NCBI GenBank assembly: GCA_963708795.1
Contig: CAVPUH010000009.1
Location: 558,001 to 622,000 of the forward strand
DNA: 64,000 nt
From: DAIQRJ01 sp963708795
GTDB taxonomy: Bacteria > Actinomycetota > Actinomycetes > Propionibacteriales > DAIQRJ01
Direction of reading: 5' to 3'
The position numbers and the translations under genes were made by a program. Position 1 is the first letter of the stretch, and each line of letters opens with the position of its first letter. Shown here piece by piece: positions 58,601 to 64,000 of the stretch. A model generated the notes under the pieces. It saw nothing but the letters and a program-made list of their open reading frames with translations, had not been told where the DNA came from and searched no databases.

Positions 58601-59323
58601 GTCGAGGACACCCGAGTCGAGGAGGTCCAGATCGGCGTTCGCCGCTTTGATCTTCGCCGCCTGCAGGGCCGACTGCTTGCGCGCCGCGTCGAGCGCCGCC
58701 TGGTCGACGTCCGAGAGCTTCTGACGCTTCGCCACGAGCTGCGCCTCCCGGGCCTCGAGCTCCGCGATCGTCTTGTCCGGTTCGGCCCTGGCGCTCTGCG
58801 CGGCTGCTATCTCGGCCCGGAGCGTCGGTGTGTAGGTCGCGCGCAGCACCACCTGGGTGGCTGCCTCGGGCGGAGCGCCCGGATTGACCAGCGCGTCGTC
58901 GAGCACCGCGAGGTCGCGTCCCGTCCGGTCGAGCTCGGACCGATAGCGGCTGCGCTCGTCGCGGAGGTAGGACCGGAACCGCTCCTGCTCCGGGGTCAGC
59001 GGCAGGCGGAAGAGCCCGCGCTGTCGTTCCTCCGCAGCGATGACGTCGAGGCTCGCGTCGGTGTACCGGGCCATGGTGACCTGACCGGATCGTTCGTCCT
59101 GCAAGGCCTTTCGCACCCGAAGCACGTCATCCTGGGTGACGGCGCGGCCTGGTGGGGTGCCCTCGCCCGGTGGCGGACCCAGCGCTCGTGCCCGGGCCTG
59201 GTTGCCGACGGGGGCGGAATCGGTGCCGACAGCGGTGACCGTGGTCGGTGCGGCCGGATCGCGTGTCGCACTGTCGGCGCTCGCGTCGGCCCGCCGCTTC
59301 GCCTCGAGCGCAGGGTCGGCCAT
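55610..59323 (-). CDS. Large cysteine-free protein of unknown function in the injection-system locus (candidate cargo)
   Basis: 1,237 aa, family not recognised. Residues about 1-65 are Ala/Pro/Arg-rich and disordered. About 75-265 are helical with strong coiled-coil character (AAQSARAEPDKTIAELEARE). About 270-800 are Gly/Ser/Thr-rich and strand-like, with repeated TT/SS/DT segments (TRTTSLGVSGYSVADKN, GGIGLGGSLGFSSSTQVDVQ, SGSLSVSSGLVNGGVSGSEG). The last 160 residues are again coiled coil, ending WGYLNKVRAM. There is no cysteine, no signal peptide and no membrane segment; no HExxH or DUF4157 motif is visible. It is divergent from the DUF4255 gene and convergent with the ATPase gene. Start: ATG at 59323 (GTG at 59359 possible). 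Confidence 0.72.
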   Translation of the reverse strand: MADPALEAKRRADASADSATRDPAAPTTVTAVGTDSAPVGNQARARALGPPPGEGTPPGRAVTQDDVLRVRKALQDERSGQVTMARYTDASLDVIAAEERQRGLFRLPLTPEQERFRSYLRDERSRYRSELDRTGRDLAVLDDALVNPGAPPEAATQVVLRATYTPTLRAEIAAAQSARAEPDKTIAELEAREAQLVAKRQKLSDVDQAALDAARKQSALQAAKIKAANADLDLLDSGVLDRQKIQQLAARRGIGVPEATATTPTGAALLDGTGMRGGKVSDKGDYSAASGTSESRAFVRPNGTVGYAQTDATRTTSLGVSGYSVADKNVQTRSSGANTVKHTTGTTTAYTPASLGREVTTTDKREKAVAGGDSSSSEHTDTTKIGLASGYQQVSRDVVKKGDELTDTSSTRGVKMTADGLAYGSSRETKVGKEKPSTDGSPEGTGELQSGTTTKSDTAITAIMDPTKGVGLGATNTTSEEKKSWAPDSNPKTTQGKREADAGRTGGMSTTTRKEVAFGGKVLVNVSEWKNPDPDAAPDAGTKRYEVTLTIAVSGGLTVSSTSERSQASGESGSASIEGKATAARSVTFGHVLSAEDAQVYSDAVKAGGKDARPSWPELRILARAPSIGWGGVGRELLALKGGAGAALPTKEGDRIQVTDDSSLGLKGSLEGKSGGGIGLGGSLGFSSSTQVDVQSAMLSGDRILVRVSVKEASDTSGSLSVSSGLVNGGVSGSEGKSRTRIVGMIFPATAAGELEAIRNARTVGALDAIAARYRAALRESGDIEGATSERGVKFGVFGVTLNLAGKGEFEGGKTTTYDKSGKASDSWKYAGSYTGGGNITAGSAPAMGSGRTSSYTGEVDSTGAAKSRIDEQDKTFSATKTAKAFGTAISKGEVGAVVNPAAYVKQNVDSRGLEGGDPELESIITTASDPVAWSSRVASPRLRPAWLAAGTRIAALGQQKLVDGRRTPEVKAAVQRELALISKEDDGYKAAIQGTVRPAGTEEGGIGYAFPEGTESLSDSYKTLVVANPVQAARASVGQGKLADAETALKKVDSDLGTLDAALRGFAGKFKETGDTGAYTEMLGRIGGRRQEAVNELRRVRAMMAKAPAAAVAGSPVPTTPAGPTAEQLEAAKAVEKENDLATIRANIKQMVARRDEAQSQIGQAESLYREHGLSNTIKGAEGLQKARATLNGWETLYWKTFGLVDKYKEEAGLRSEVEANHPAGTWGYLNKVRAM

Positions 59324-59424
59324 GCTCGGAGTCTCGCACCGCCGTAGCCCCCCGACCACGTCTCTCAGGTGGCGGTGACGATTCGATGACGCCCCGGTGA
59401 TGCCGTCCGCGTTGAGATGTCGGC
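59324..59424. promoter_or_regulatory. Divergent control region of the injection-system locus
   Basis: 101 bp between the start of the large protein (leftward) and of the DUF4255/sheath/tube operon (rightward). Promoters of both must lie here or overlap the coding ends. I see no clear -10/-35 pair or inverted repeat. Confidence 0.4.
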
Positions 59425-60312
59425 GTGTTCGAACAGGTCGACGACGTCATCCGCGCGGCGTTGACGACCGGTGTGCCCGGACTGGGGAGTTCTCAGCAGG
59501 TTCGGTTCTCCCCACCGGACGACGACTGGCGGACCACCGTCGCGAACCTCCACCTGATGGCGCTGAACGTCTACCTCGTGGATCTTCGGGAGAACCGCCG
59601 GCAACGCGAGACGGACTGGATCACCGAGTTCGGGCCGGACGGACCGCGCCGGGTCCCGCCGCCGGCTCGCGTCGACTGTCACTACCTGATCAGCGCGTGG
59701 AGCCCGGCGACCCCGACGCCGGCCGTCGAACCCACCCGGGACGAGCACGCACTGCTCTACGCCGCCTACGGCGTGCTGTCCGACCACGTGCCGCTGAACC
59801 CCAGTCGGGTCTACCCGCCCGGATCCGCTGCCCTCGCGGGAGTCGACGAGCTGATCCGCGACGCCGACCTCCCGGTCCAGATCGCCCCGAGCGAGGGCTG
59901 GCCGAAGCTGGCGGAGTTCTGGGGCGCGATGGGCAGCAACGACCGGTGGAAGCCTGCCATCTGGTACGTGGTCACCGTCCCCGTGGCGTTGCGGTCGACG
60001 GTGGCCGGACCGCCCGTCACGACCCGCATCGTCGAGTACCGGCAGACGGGACGACCGGAGAGCGCGGAGCGCTGGGCCCAGATCGGCGGCACGGTCAGCG
60101 CGCCGGCCGGTCCGGTCGCGGCCGCCACCGTGACGCTGACCGGGCCGGCCGGGCCCACGTCGGTGACGACCGACGACGACGGACGCTTCACGGCCGAGAT
60201 CCCCGGCCCAGGCTCCTACGCCGCCGGCATCGCCGCGACCGGGCACCCCACCAGCACCGAAGCGCTCGACGTCCCCAGCGCGGACGGCACCTACGACCTC
60301 ACCCTGACCTGA
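59425..60312 (+). CDS. DUF4255 (Pvc16-type) cap/terminator protein with carboxypeptidase-regulatory-like domain
   Basis: 295 aa. Residues about 1-200 are the DUF4255/Pvc16_N domain: FEQVDDVIRAALTTGVPGLG, LHLMALNVYLVDLRENRRQR, RVDCHYLISAWSPATPTPAV, HALLYAAYGVLSDH. In contractile injection systems this protein closes the distal end of sheath and tube. Residues about 210-295 are a small beta-sandwich of the carboxypeptidase regulatory-like type (GTVSAPAGPVAAATVTLTGP, TTDDDGRFTAEIPGPGSYAA), an addition to the minimal family. Start is GTG at 59425. It is followed by the sheath gene 43 bp downstream. Confidence 0.9.
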   Translation: MFEQVDDVIRAALTTGVPGLGSSQQVRFSPPDDDWRTTVANLHLMALNVYLVDLRENRRQRETDWITEFGPDGPRRVPPPARVDCHYLISAWSPATPTPAVEPTRDEHALLYAAYGVLSDHVPLNPSRVYPPGSAALAGVDELIRDADLPVQIAPSEGWPKLAEFWGAMGSNDRWKPAIWYVVTVPVALRSTVAGPPVTTRIVEYRQTGRPESAERWAQIGGTVSAPAGPVAAATVTLTGPAGPTSVTTDDDGRFTAEIPGPGSYAAGIAATGHPTSTEALDVPSADGTYDLTLT

Positions 60313-60355
60313 TCCACCAACGACCCAGCAGACCCAGCACACGACAGGAGCCGAC

Positions 60356-62557
60356 ATGGCCGTACAGGTGAGCTATCCCGGCGTCTACGTCGACGAGTTC
60401 GCCCCCGGCGCCCCGATCGAGGGCGTCGGCACGAACACGGCGGCGTTCCTCGGTCTGGCCGAGCGAGGACCACGCAACGTCCCGACCCTGATCCAGAGCT
60501 GGGACGCGTTCGGCGCCACCTTCGGTGGATTCCTCGCCGACCCGAAGGCCTGGCTCGCGCAAGGTGTCTACGGCTTCTTCCAGAACGGCGGCACGACGTG
60601 CTACGTCGTACGGGTCAGTTCGGCCGAGTCGGCCGCGACCGCCTTGCCCGCCAGGAAGTCCGGCGACGCGATCGACGTCGGCGCGCTCGCCGAAGGCCCG
60701 GACGGCAATGGCATCTCGATCATCGTCGCCGACTCGAGTCGCTCGGACGATGCGGCGGCCGCGGCCATGACCCGGGTCATCCGCTCCGTGTCCACCGACC
60801 GGACGACCATCGTGGTCTCGTCCGTCACCGACCTCGCAGCCGGGGATCACCTGACCCTGCAACCCGCTGACGTCACCGCAGCCACGCAGGACGTCGTCAT
60901 CGCGTCGATCACCGCGCCGGCGACGATCGTGCTGACCGCGGCGGCGACCGGGACCGACGAACTGCGCGGCGGCACGGCGGCCAAGGCCTTCGCGGTCCGG
61001 GTCGCCTACCACGAGTCGACGATCGGCACGGTGCCGAGCGCCACGTCGGTCACCCTCGCCGACGCCGCCCACGGCTTCGCCCTGGGCGATGCGGTGCTGC
61101 TGCGCAAGGCCGACGCGTCCGCCATCGCGACGGCGACCGTCACCGCGGTCAGCGGGCCGACCCTGAGTTTCACACCCGCCCTCGCGACGCCGGCCGATGC
61201 GGCCGGCGGGTCCGTGCGGACCGCCGATCTGGTGGCCGGCACCACCCGTTTCCGGCTCGACATCCCGAGCACGCTCGGAGTGGCCACGGCATTCCCGCCC
61301 GGCTCGCTGCTCGCCGTCACCCCGGACGCCGGCACTGCCGTCTACCTGACGGTCGTGGCCGCCGGCGGCGACACCGTCCAGGTCGCCGCGCCCGGCCTCC
61401 CCGCACCGCCGGCCCCGATCGCGTTGACCGACCAGGCCACTGCGCCGACGGTCGCGACCGCCGACTTCGACCTCACCGTGACCCCGGCCGGCGGTGGTCC
61501 GGCCGAGACGATGGCCCGGTACCTGGGCAGCGAGACCACCGGCAGCGCCTTCTGGGGAACGGTGACGAGTGCGCTGGTCGTGCTGACCGCACCCGAGATC
61601 CCGGGGGTACGGGCCGACGACGGTGACACCCGGCCGAAGGCGGGCGCCTACGTGACCGGCGGCGGTGTCGCCGACGAGCCCGCCACCTCGTGGACCGCGC
61701 TGGCCGACGATCCGGTCGAGTACCTCACGCCGCTCACCCGGCTCCACGACGTGTCGCTGGTGGCGATCCCGGGCGCGACCGAGCAGAACATCACCTCGGC
61801 CCTGATCACGCATTGCGAGACCCTGCAGGACCGCTTCGCGATCCTCGACTCCGACGCCGGCGCGGACCTCACCGACGTTCGCAACCAGTTCGCCCAGGTG
61901 CGGTCGGCCAAGGGCTATGCGGCGCTCTACTACCCGCGGATCACGGTCGTCGACCCCGCGGACGGCTCGGTGCGCGCCTGGCCTCCCTCGGGCCATCTCG
62001 CCGGCGTCTACGCCCGCACCGACAGCCAGCGCGGCGTGTTCAAGGCACCTGCCAACACGCCGATCGCGGGCGCGGTCGGGCTGGAACGCCTGCTCAGCGA
62101 CGCCGAGCAGGGTCCGATCAACCTGATGGGGATCAACGTCCTGCGCACGTTCCCCGGGCAGTCCCAGCCGCAGGTCTGGGGCGCCCGTACCACCGCGGGC
62201 GACCTCGACCGGAACTGGCAGTACGTGAACGTCCGCCGGCTGTTCATCTACCTGGAGCAGTCCATCGAGGCCGGTATCCGGTGGGCCGTGTTCGAGCCGA
62301 ACGATCTGTCGCTGTGGCAGAAACTCAAGCGGAGCATCACGAACTTCCTCACCCAGGCCTGGACGGACGGAGCCCTGTTCGGGGCCAAGGCGGAGGACGC
62401 GTTCTACGTGCGGATCGACGAGGCGCTCAACCCGCCGTCGACACGGGCGCTCGGGCGGCTCTACATCGAGGTCGGCGTCGTCCCGACGTACCCGGCCGAG
62501 TTCATCGTGCTGCGCATCGGCATCTGGGACGGCGGCAGCGAGGTGTCCGTCACCTGA
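60356..62557 (+). CDS. Contractile sheath protein with inserted beta-repeat domain
   Basis: 733-aa sheath subunit. The N-terminus VSYPGVYVDEFAPGAPIEGV and TAAFLGLAERGP is typical of phage-tail-like sheaths, as is the C-terminus (VNVRRLFIYLEQSIEAGIRW, FEPNDLSLWQKLKRSITNFL, GALFGAKAEDAFYVRIDE). It is far longer than most sheath proteins (350-500 aa). The extra length lies at about residues 140-380, where three related beta-rich units occur (about 145-215, 225-300, 305-375), two of which share an AxGDxxxL block. This would face outward from the sheath. Start is ATG at 60356 with AGGAG upstream. Confidence 0.93.
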   Translation: MAVQVSYPGVYVDEFAPGAPIEGVGTNTAAFLGLAERGPRNVPTLIQSWDAFGATFGGFLADPKAWLAQGVYGFFQNGGTTCYVVRVSSAESAATALPARKSGDAIDVGALAEGPDGNGISIIVADSSRSDDAAAAAMTRVIRSVSTDRTTIVVSSVTDLAAGDHLTLQPADVTAATQDVVIASITAPATIVLTAAATGTDELRGGTAAKAFAVRVAYHESTIGTVPSATSVTLADAAHGFALGDAVLLRKADASAIATATVTAVSGPTLSFTPALATPADAAGGSVRTADLVAGTTRFRLDIPSTLGVATAFPPGSLLAVTPDAGTAVYLTVVAAGGDTVQVAAPGLPAPPAPIALTDQATAPTVATADFDLTVTPAGGGPAETMARYLGSETTGSAFWGTVTSALVVLTAPEIPGVRADDGDTRPKAGAYVTGGGVADEPATSWTALADDPVEYLTPLTRLHDVSLVAIPGATEQNITSALITHCETLQDRFAILDSDAGADLTDVRNQFAQVRSAKGYAALYYPRITVVDPADGSVRAWPPSGHLAGVYARTDSQRGVFKAPANTPIAGAVGLERLLSDAEQGPINLMGINVLRTFPGQSQPQVWGARTTAGDLDRNWQYVNVRRLFIYLEQSIEAGIRWAVFEPNDLSLWQKLKRSITNFLTQAWTDGALFGAKAEDAFYVRIDEALNPPSTRALGRLYIEVGVVPTYPAEFIVLRIGIWDGGSEVSVT

Positions 62558-62624
62558 GCCGGCGGCACCTCGCCGGGCTCGCCCGAACTGACGTCAGCCC
62601 ACCCACCACGAAAGGACTTCGGCC

Positions 62625-63055
62625 ATGGCCGGGAGGATCGACCCCTACTCCAGCTTCGCGTTCCGTGTCGAGATCGACGGCATCACCCGGGCCGGTTTCA
62701 GCGACGTCACGCGGATTCGACACCCAGATCGAGATGACCGAGTACACCGAGGGTGGCGACCAGCACACCAAGAAGCTGCCCGGGAAGGTGAAGTACTCCA
62801 ACATCACGCTGAAGTGGGGCCTCACCGACGACCGCAGTCTCTACGACTGGATGCTGCAGGCGACCAAGGGCGTCATCAGCCGCACGCAGCGGGTCGATCA
62901 TCGTCCTCGACCTGCAGGGCAACGAGAAGGTCCGCTGGAACTTCAAGGAGGCCTGGCCGACGCACTGGAAGGGCGCCGACCTCTCCGCGAAGGGGAACGA
63001 CGTCGCCATCGAGTCGCTCGAACTCGCCCACGAGGGCATCGAGCGGGTGAGCTGA
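62625..63055 (+). CDS. Inner tube protein (T4 gp19/Hcp-like; two frameshifts)
   Basis: 142 aa after repair. It reads MAGRIDPYSSFAFRVEIDGI, TRAGFSDVT, then GFDTQIEMTEYTEGGDQHTK, VKYSNITLKWGLTDDRSLYD, ATKGVISRTQ, then GSIIVLDLQGNEKVRWNFKE and AIESLELAHEGIERVS. This is the tail-tube family (phage T4 gp19, Afp1). Two breaks each need removal of one C, at 62712 and 62890. As a tube is essential for the device, sequencing insertions are more likely than decay. Start is ATG at 62625 with GAAAGGA upstream. The stop is 1 bp before the next gene. Confidence 0.88.
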
Positions 63056-63056
63056 C

Positions 63057-63440
63057 GTGTTCGTCACCGAGCACGCGTTCTCCCTGCCGATGGGATTCGT
63101 CGACGGCGACGGCACGCTCCGCCGCAACGGCTCCATGCGGCTCGCCACCGCGGCCGACGAGATCCTGCCGCTGCGCGATCCCCGGGTCACCGCGAACCCC
63201 GCCTACCTGATGGTCATCGTGATGTCGCGGGTGGTCACGCTCGACGGGGTCGATCCGGTGACGCCGCAGATGATCGAACGGCTCTTCGCCGCCGACCTCG
63301 CCTACCTGCAGGACCTCTACAACGAGATCAACCGGGTCGACGACCCCAACCGGTCGGTGATGTGCCCGAACTGCCGGCAGGCGTTCGACCTCGAGGTGGA
63401 GCGCCTGGGGGGATCCGCGGCTACCCCGTCGATCAACTGA
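63057..63440 (+). CDS. Phage tail assembly-type protein of the injection system
   Basis: 127 aa. It starts MFVTEHAFSLPMGFVDGDGT and has the block RRNGSMRLATAADEILPLRD, then LMVIVMSRVVTLDGVDPVTP and LFAADLAYLQDLYNEINRVD, and a CPNC pair near the C-terminus. This matches the small tail-assembly (chaperone-like, gpE/gp41-type) proteins found after the tube gene in many actinobacterial contractile injection loci. The role is probably in assembly. Start is GTG at 63057. Its last 28 bp overlap the DUF6760 gene in another frame. Confidence 0.75.
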   Translation: MFVTEHAFSLPMGFVDGDGTLRRNGSMRLATAADEILPLRDPRVTANPAYLMVIVMSRVVTLDGVDPVTPQMIERLFAADLAYLQDLYNEINRVDDPNRSVMCPNCRQAFDLEVERLGGSAATPSIN

Positions 63441-63571
63441 TCGAGGAGGTGGCCTTCCTGAGCTACCACCTGCACTGGCCGCACGACGAACTGATGGCCC
63501 TGGAGCACCGCGACCGGCGCGGCTGGATCCGTGAGGTGTCGGCGATCAACGAACGCATCAACACGACCTGA
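63413..63571 (+). CDS. DUF6760 family protein (no canonical start codon)
   Basis: About 52 aa. From the ATC codon at 63413 the frame reads RGYPVDQLIEEVAFLSYHLH, WPHDELMALEHRDRRGWIRE and VSAINERINTT. This is the small DUF6760 family found between tube and baseplate genes of contractile injection systems. The family usually begins right before the Y-P-x-D block. Here the codon is ATC, not ATG, and no ATG, GTG or TTG lies within 45 bp upstream in frame (an ATG at 63362 would add 17 residues with no family match). GGTGGAG lies about 11 nt upstream. Confidence 0.7.
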   Translation: MRGYPVDQLIEEVAFLSYHLHWPHDELMALEHRDRRGWIREVSAINERINTT

Positions 63572-63616
63572 AAGACCCTACGCCAGCACCCGGACGACGA
63601 AGAGGAGGCGAGCCCG

Positions 63617-64000
63617 ATGTCAGCACACGACGACCAGCGCGGCCCGATGCTCCGTCGTGCCGTCGAGTCCCCGAGCCGGTTCGCCGACGGCGTCCGCGGC
63701 CGCTACCTGCGCACCGGCGACCGGATCCGCGCTGCCGGCGGAACGCTCGTCGATCGGCCGACGTCGAGCCCGATCGAGCGCCACCATCACCATCACGCGT
63801 CGTTCTCGACGTCGACGGTATGGCAGCCGTCATTTGCCCTGCACGCCACCATGGTCATGCCGCCGGCGTCCGCCCGCTCGGTGGGGCCGGGACACCACTC
63901 GGCCAGCACCGACTCCCGCGCTCCTCCAGACCCGACTGGTGATACCGGCATCGTCACCGGGTCTCAGCACACGGACATCATTCGATCGCGTGCCCACGGC
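63617..64000 (+). CDS. Unknown Pro/Ser-rich protein with a histidine run (3' end cut by window)
   Basis: 128 codons to the window edge, no stop. It begins MSAHDDQRGPMLRRAVESPS. It is Ser/Pro/Arg-rich, with a natural HHHHH run (about residues 56-60) in RHHHHHASFSTSTVWQ, and looks largely disordered. It is not recognised. By position, after DUF6760 and before the expected LysM/baseplate genes, it may be an accessory part of the injection system. The start is ATG at 63617 with AGAGGAGG 8 nt upstream. Confidence 0.6.
   Translation, partial: MSAHDDQRGPMLRRAVESPSRFADGVRGRYLRTGDRIRAAGGTLVDRPTSSPIERHHHHHASFSTSTVWQPSFALHATMVMPPASARSVGPGHHSASTDSRAPPDPTGDTGIVTGSQHTDIIRSRAHG

Noticed and set aside
55610..59323. 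DUF4157/HExxH toxin domain in the large protein
   Set aside because: Such metallopeptidase-like domains are common in eCIS cargo, but I found no HExxH and no cysteine or other catalytic signature.
62625..63055. Programmed frameshifting in the tube gene
   Set aside because: There are two unrelated sites, no slippery heptamer and no clear stimulatory structure, and similar extra bases occur in unrelated genes.
59425..64000. Myophage/prophage tail instead of an injection system
   Set aside because: DUF4255, DUF6760 and the AAA+ ATPase are hallmarks of injection systems, and no capsid, terminase, integrase or lysis genes are visible. The right edge of the window limits certainty.

Overview
The window is high-GC DNA from an actinomycete. 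Pointers are an mshB gene for mycothiol synthesis, a three-subunit succinate dehydrogenase operon, a 13E12-type DUF222/HNH gene, a SARP/BTAD regulator, many GTG starts and leaderless-looking genes. The exact lineage is uncertain; a Nakamurella- or Frankineae-like organism is only a guess. I saw no rRNA, tRNA, CRISPR array or insertion sequence.

Layout. 1-5.9 kb: mshB (cut by the window edge), an S9 peptidase, an aldo/keto reductase, a Nudix-phosphotransferase fusion and a LysR regulator. 6.1-9.6 kb: sdhCAB, divergent from that LysR gene, with an OxyR-type operator between them. 9.6-14.5 kb: DUF1345 membrane protein, class II Fic protein behind a 33-bp inverted repeat, CPA1 antiporter with a UBP zinc finger, DUF2891 protein. 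14.8-18.7 kb: pxpABC 5-oxoprolinase operon and an XRE-MurA-like fusion. 18.7-25 kb: MMPL transporter, a 6PGDH-like oxidoreductase, and kbl/tdh for threonine catabolism on either side of an exported intradiol dioxygenase. 25-27 kb: a broken GH15 gene. 27-33 kb: siderophore-interacting protein behind an iron-box-like site, VOC/AraC/DUF899 operon, DsbA-like protein converging on nhaA, and a PLP decarboxylase coupled to nhaA. 33-42.8 kb: second Fic protein, SpeE-like protein, methyltransferase, DUF1801, ychF, rmlB, GntR and rmuC with a 31-bp palindrome between them, a small acidic protein, ispH. 42.9-49.8 kb: xseA and xseB in one unbroken frame, alpha/beta hydrolase, protealysin-like M4 peptidase, SDR, decayed DUF222/HNH gene, GNAT, small P-loop protein.

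The most interesting region runs from 49.9 kb to the window edge. It is the proximal half of a contractile injection system (CIS/eCIS): a LAL-LuxR regulator, a SARP/BTAD regulator, an AAA+ ATPase, a divergently transcribed 1,237-residue cysteine-free protein of unknown function, a DUF4255 cap/terminator protein, a 733-aa sheath with an inserted repeat domain, an inner tube protein, a tail-assembly-type protein, a DUF6760 protein and the start of an unknown His-rich protein. Baseplate, spike and further genes would lie beyond the right edge.

A caution for the whole annotation: at least nine genes (MMPL, 6PGDH-like, SpeE-like, GNAT, P-loop, AAA+, tube, GH15, DUF222) are broken by frameshifts, and nearly all can be repaired by removing one extra base. 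This points to sequencing or assembly insertions at least as much as to gene decay. I give repaired gene spans and say where the breaks are.
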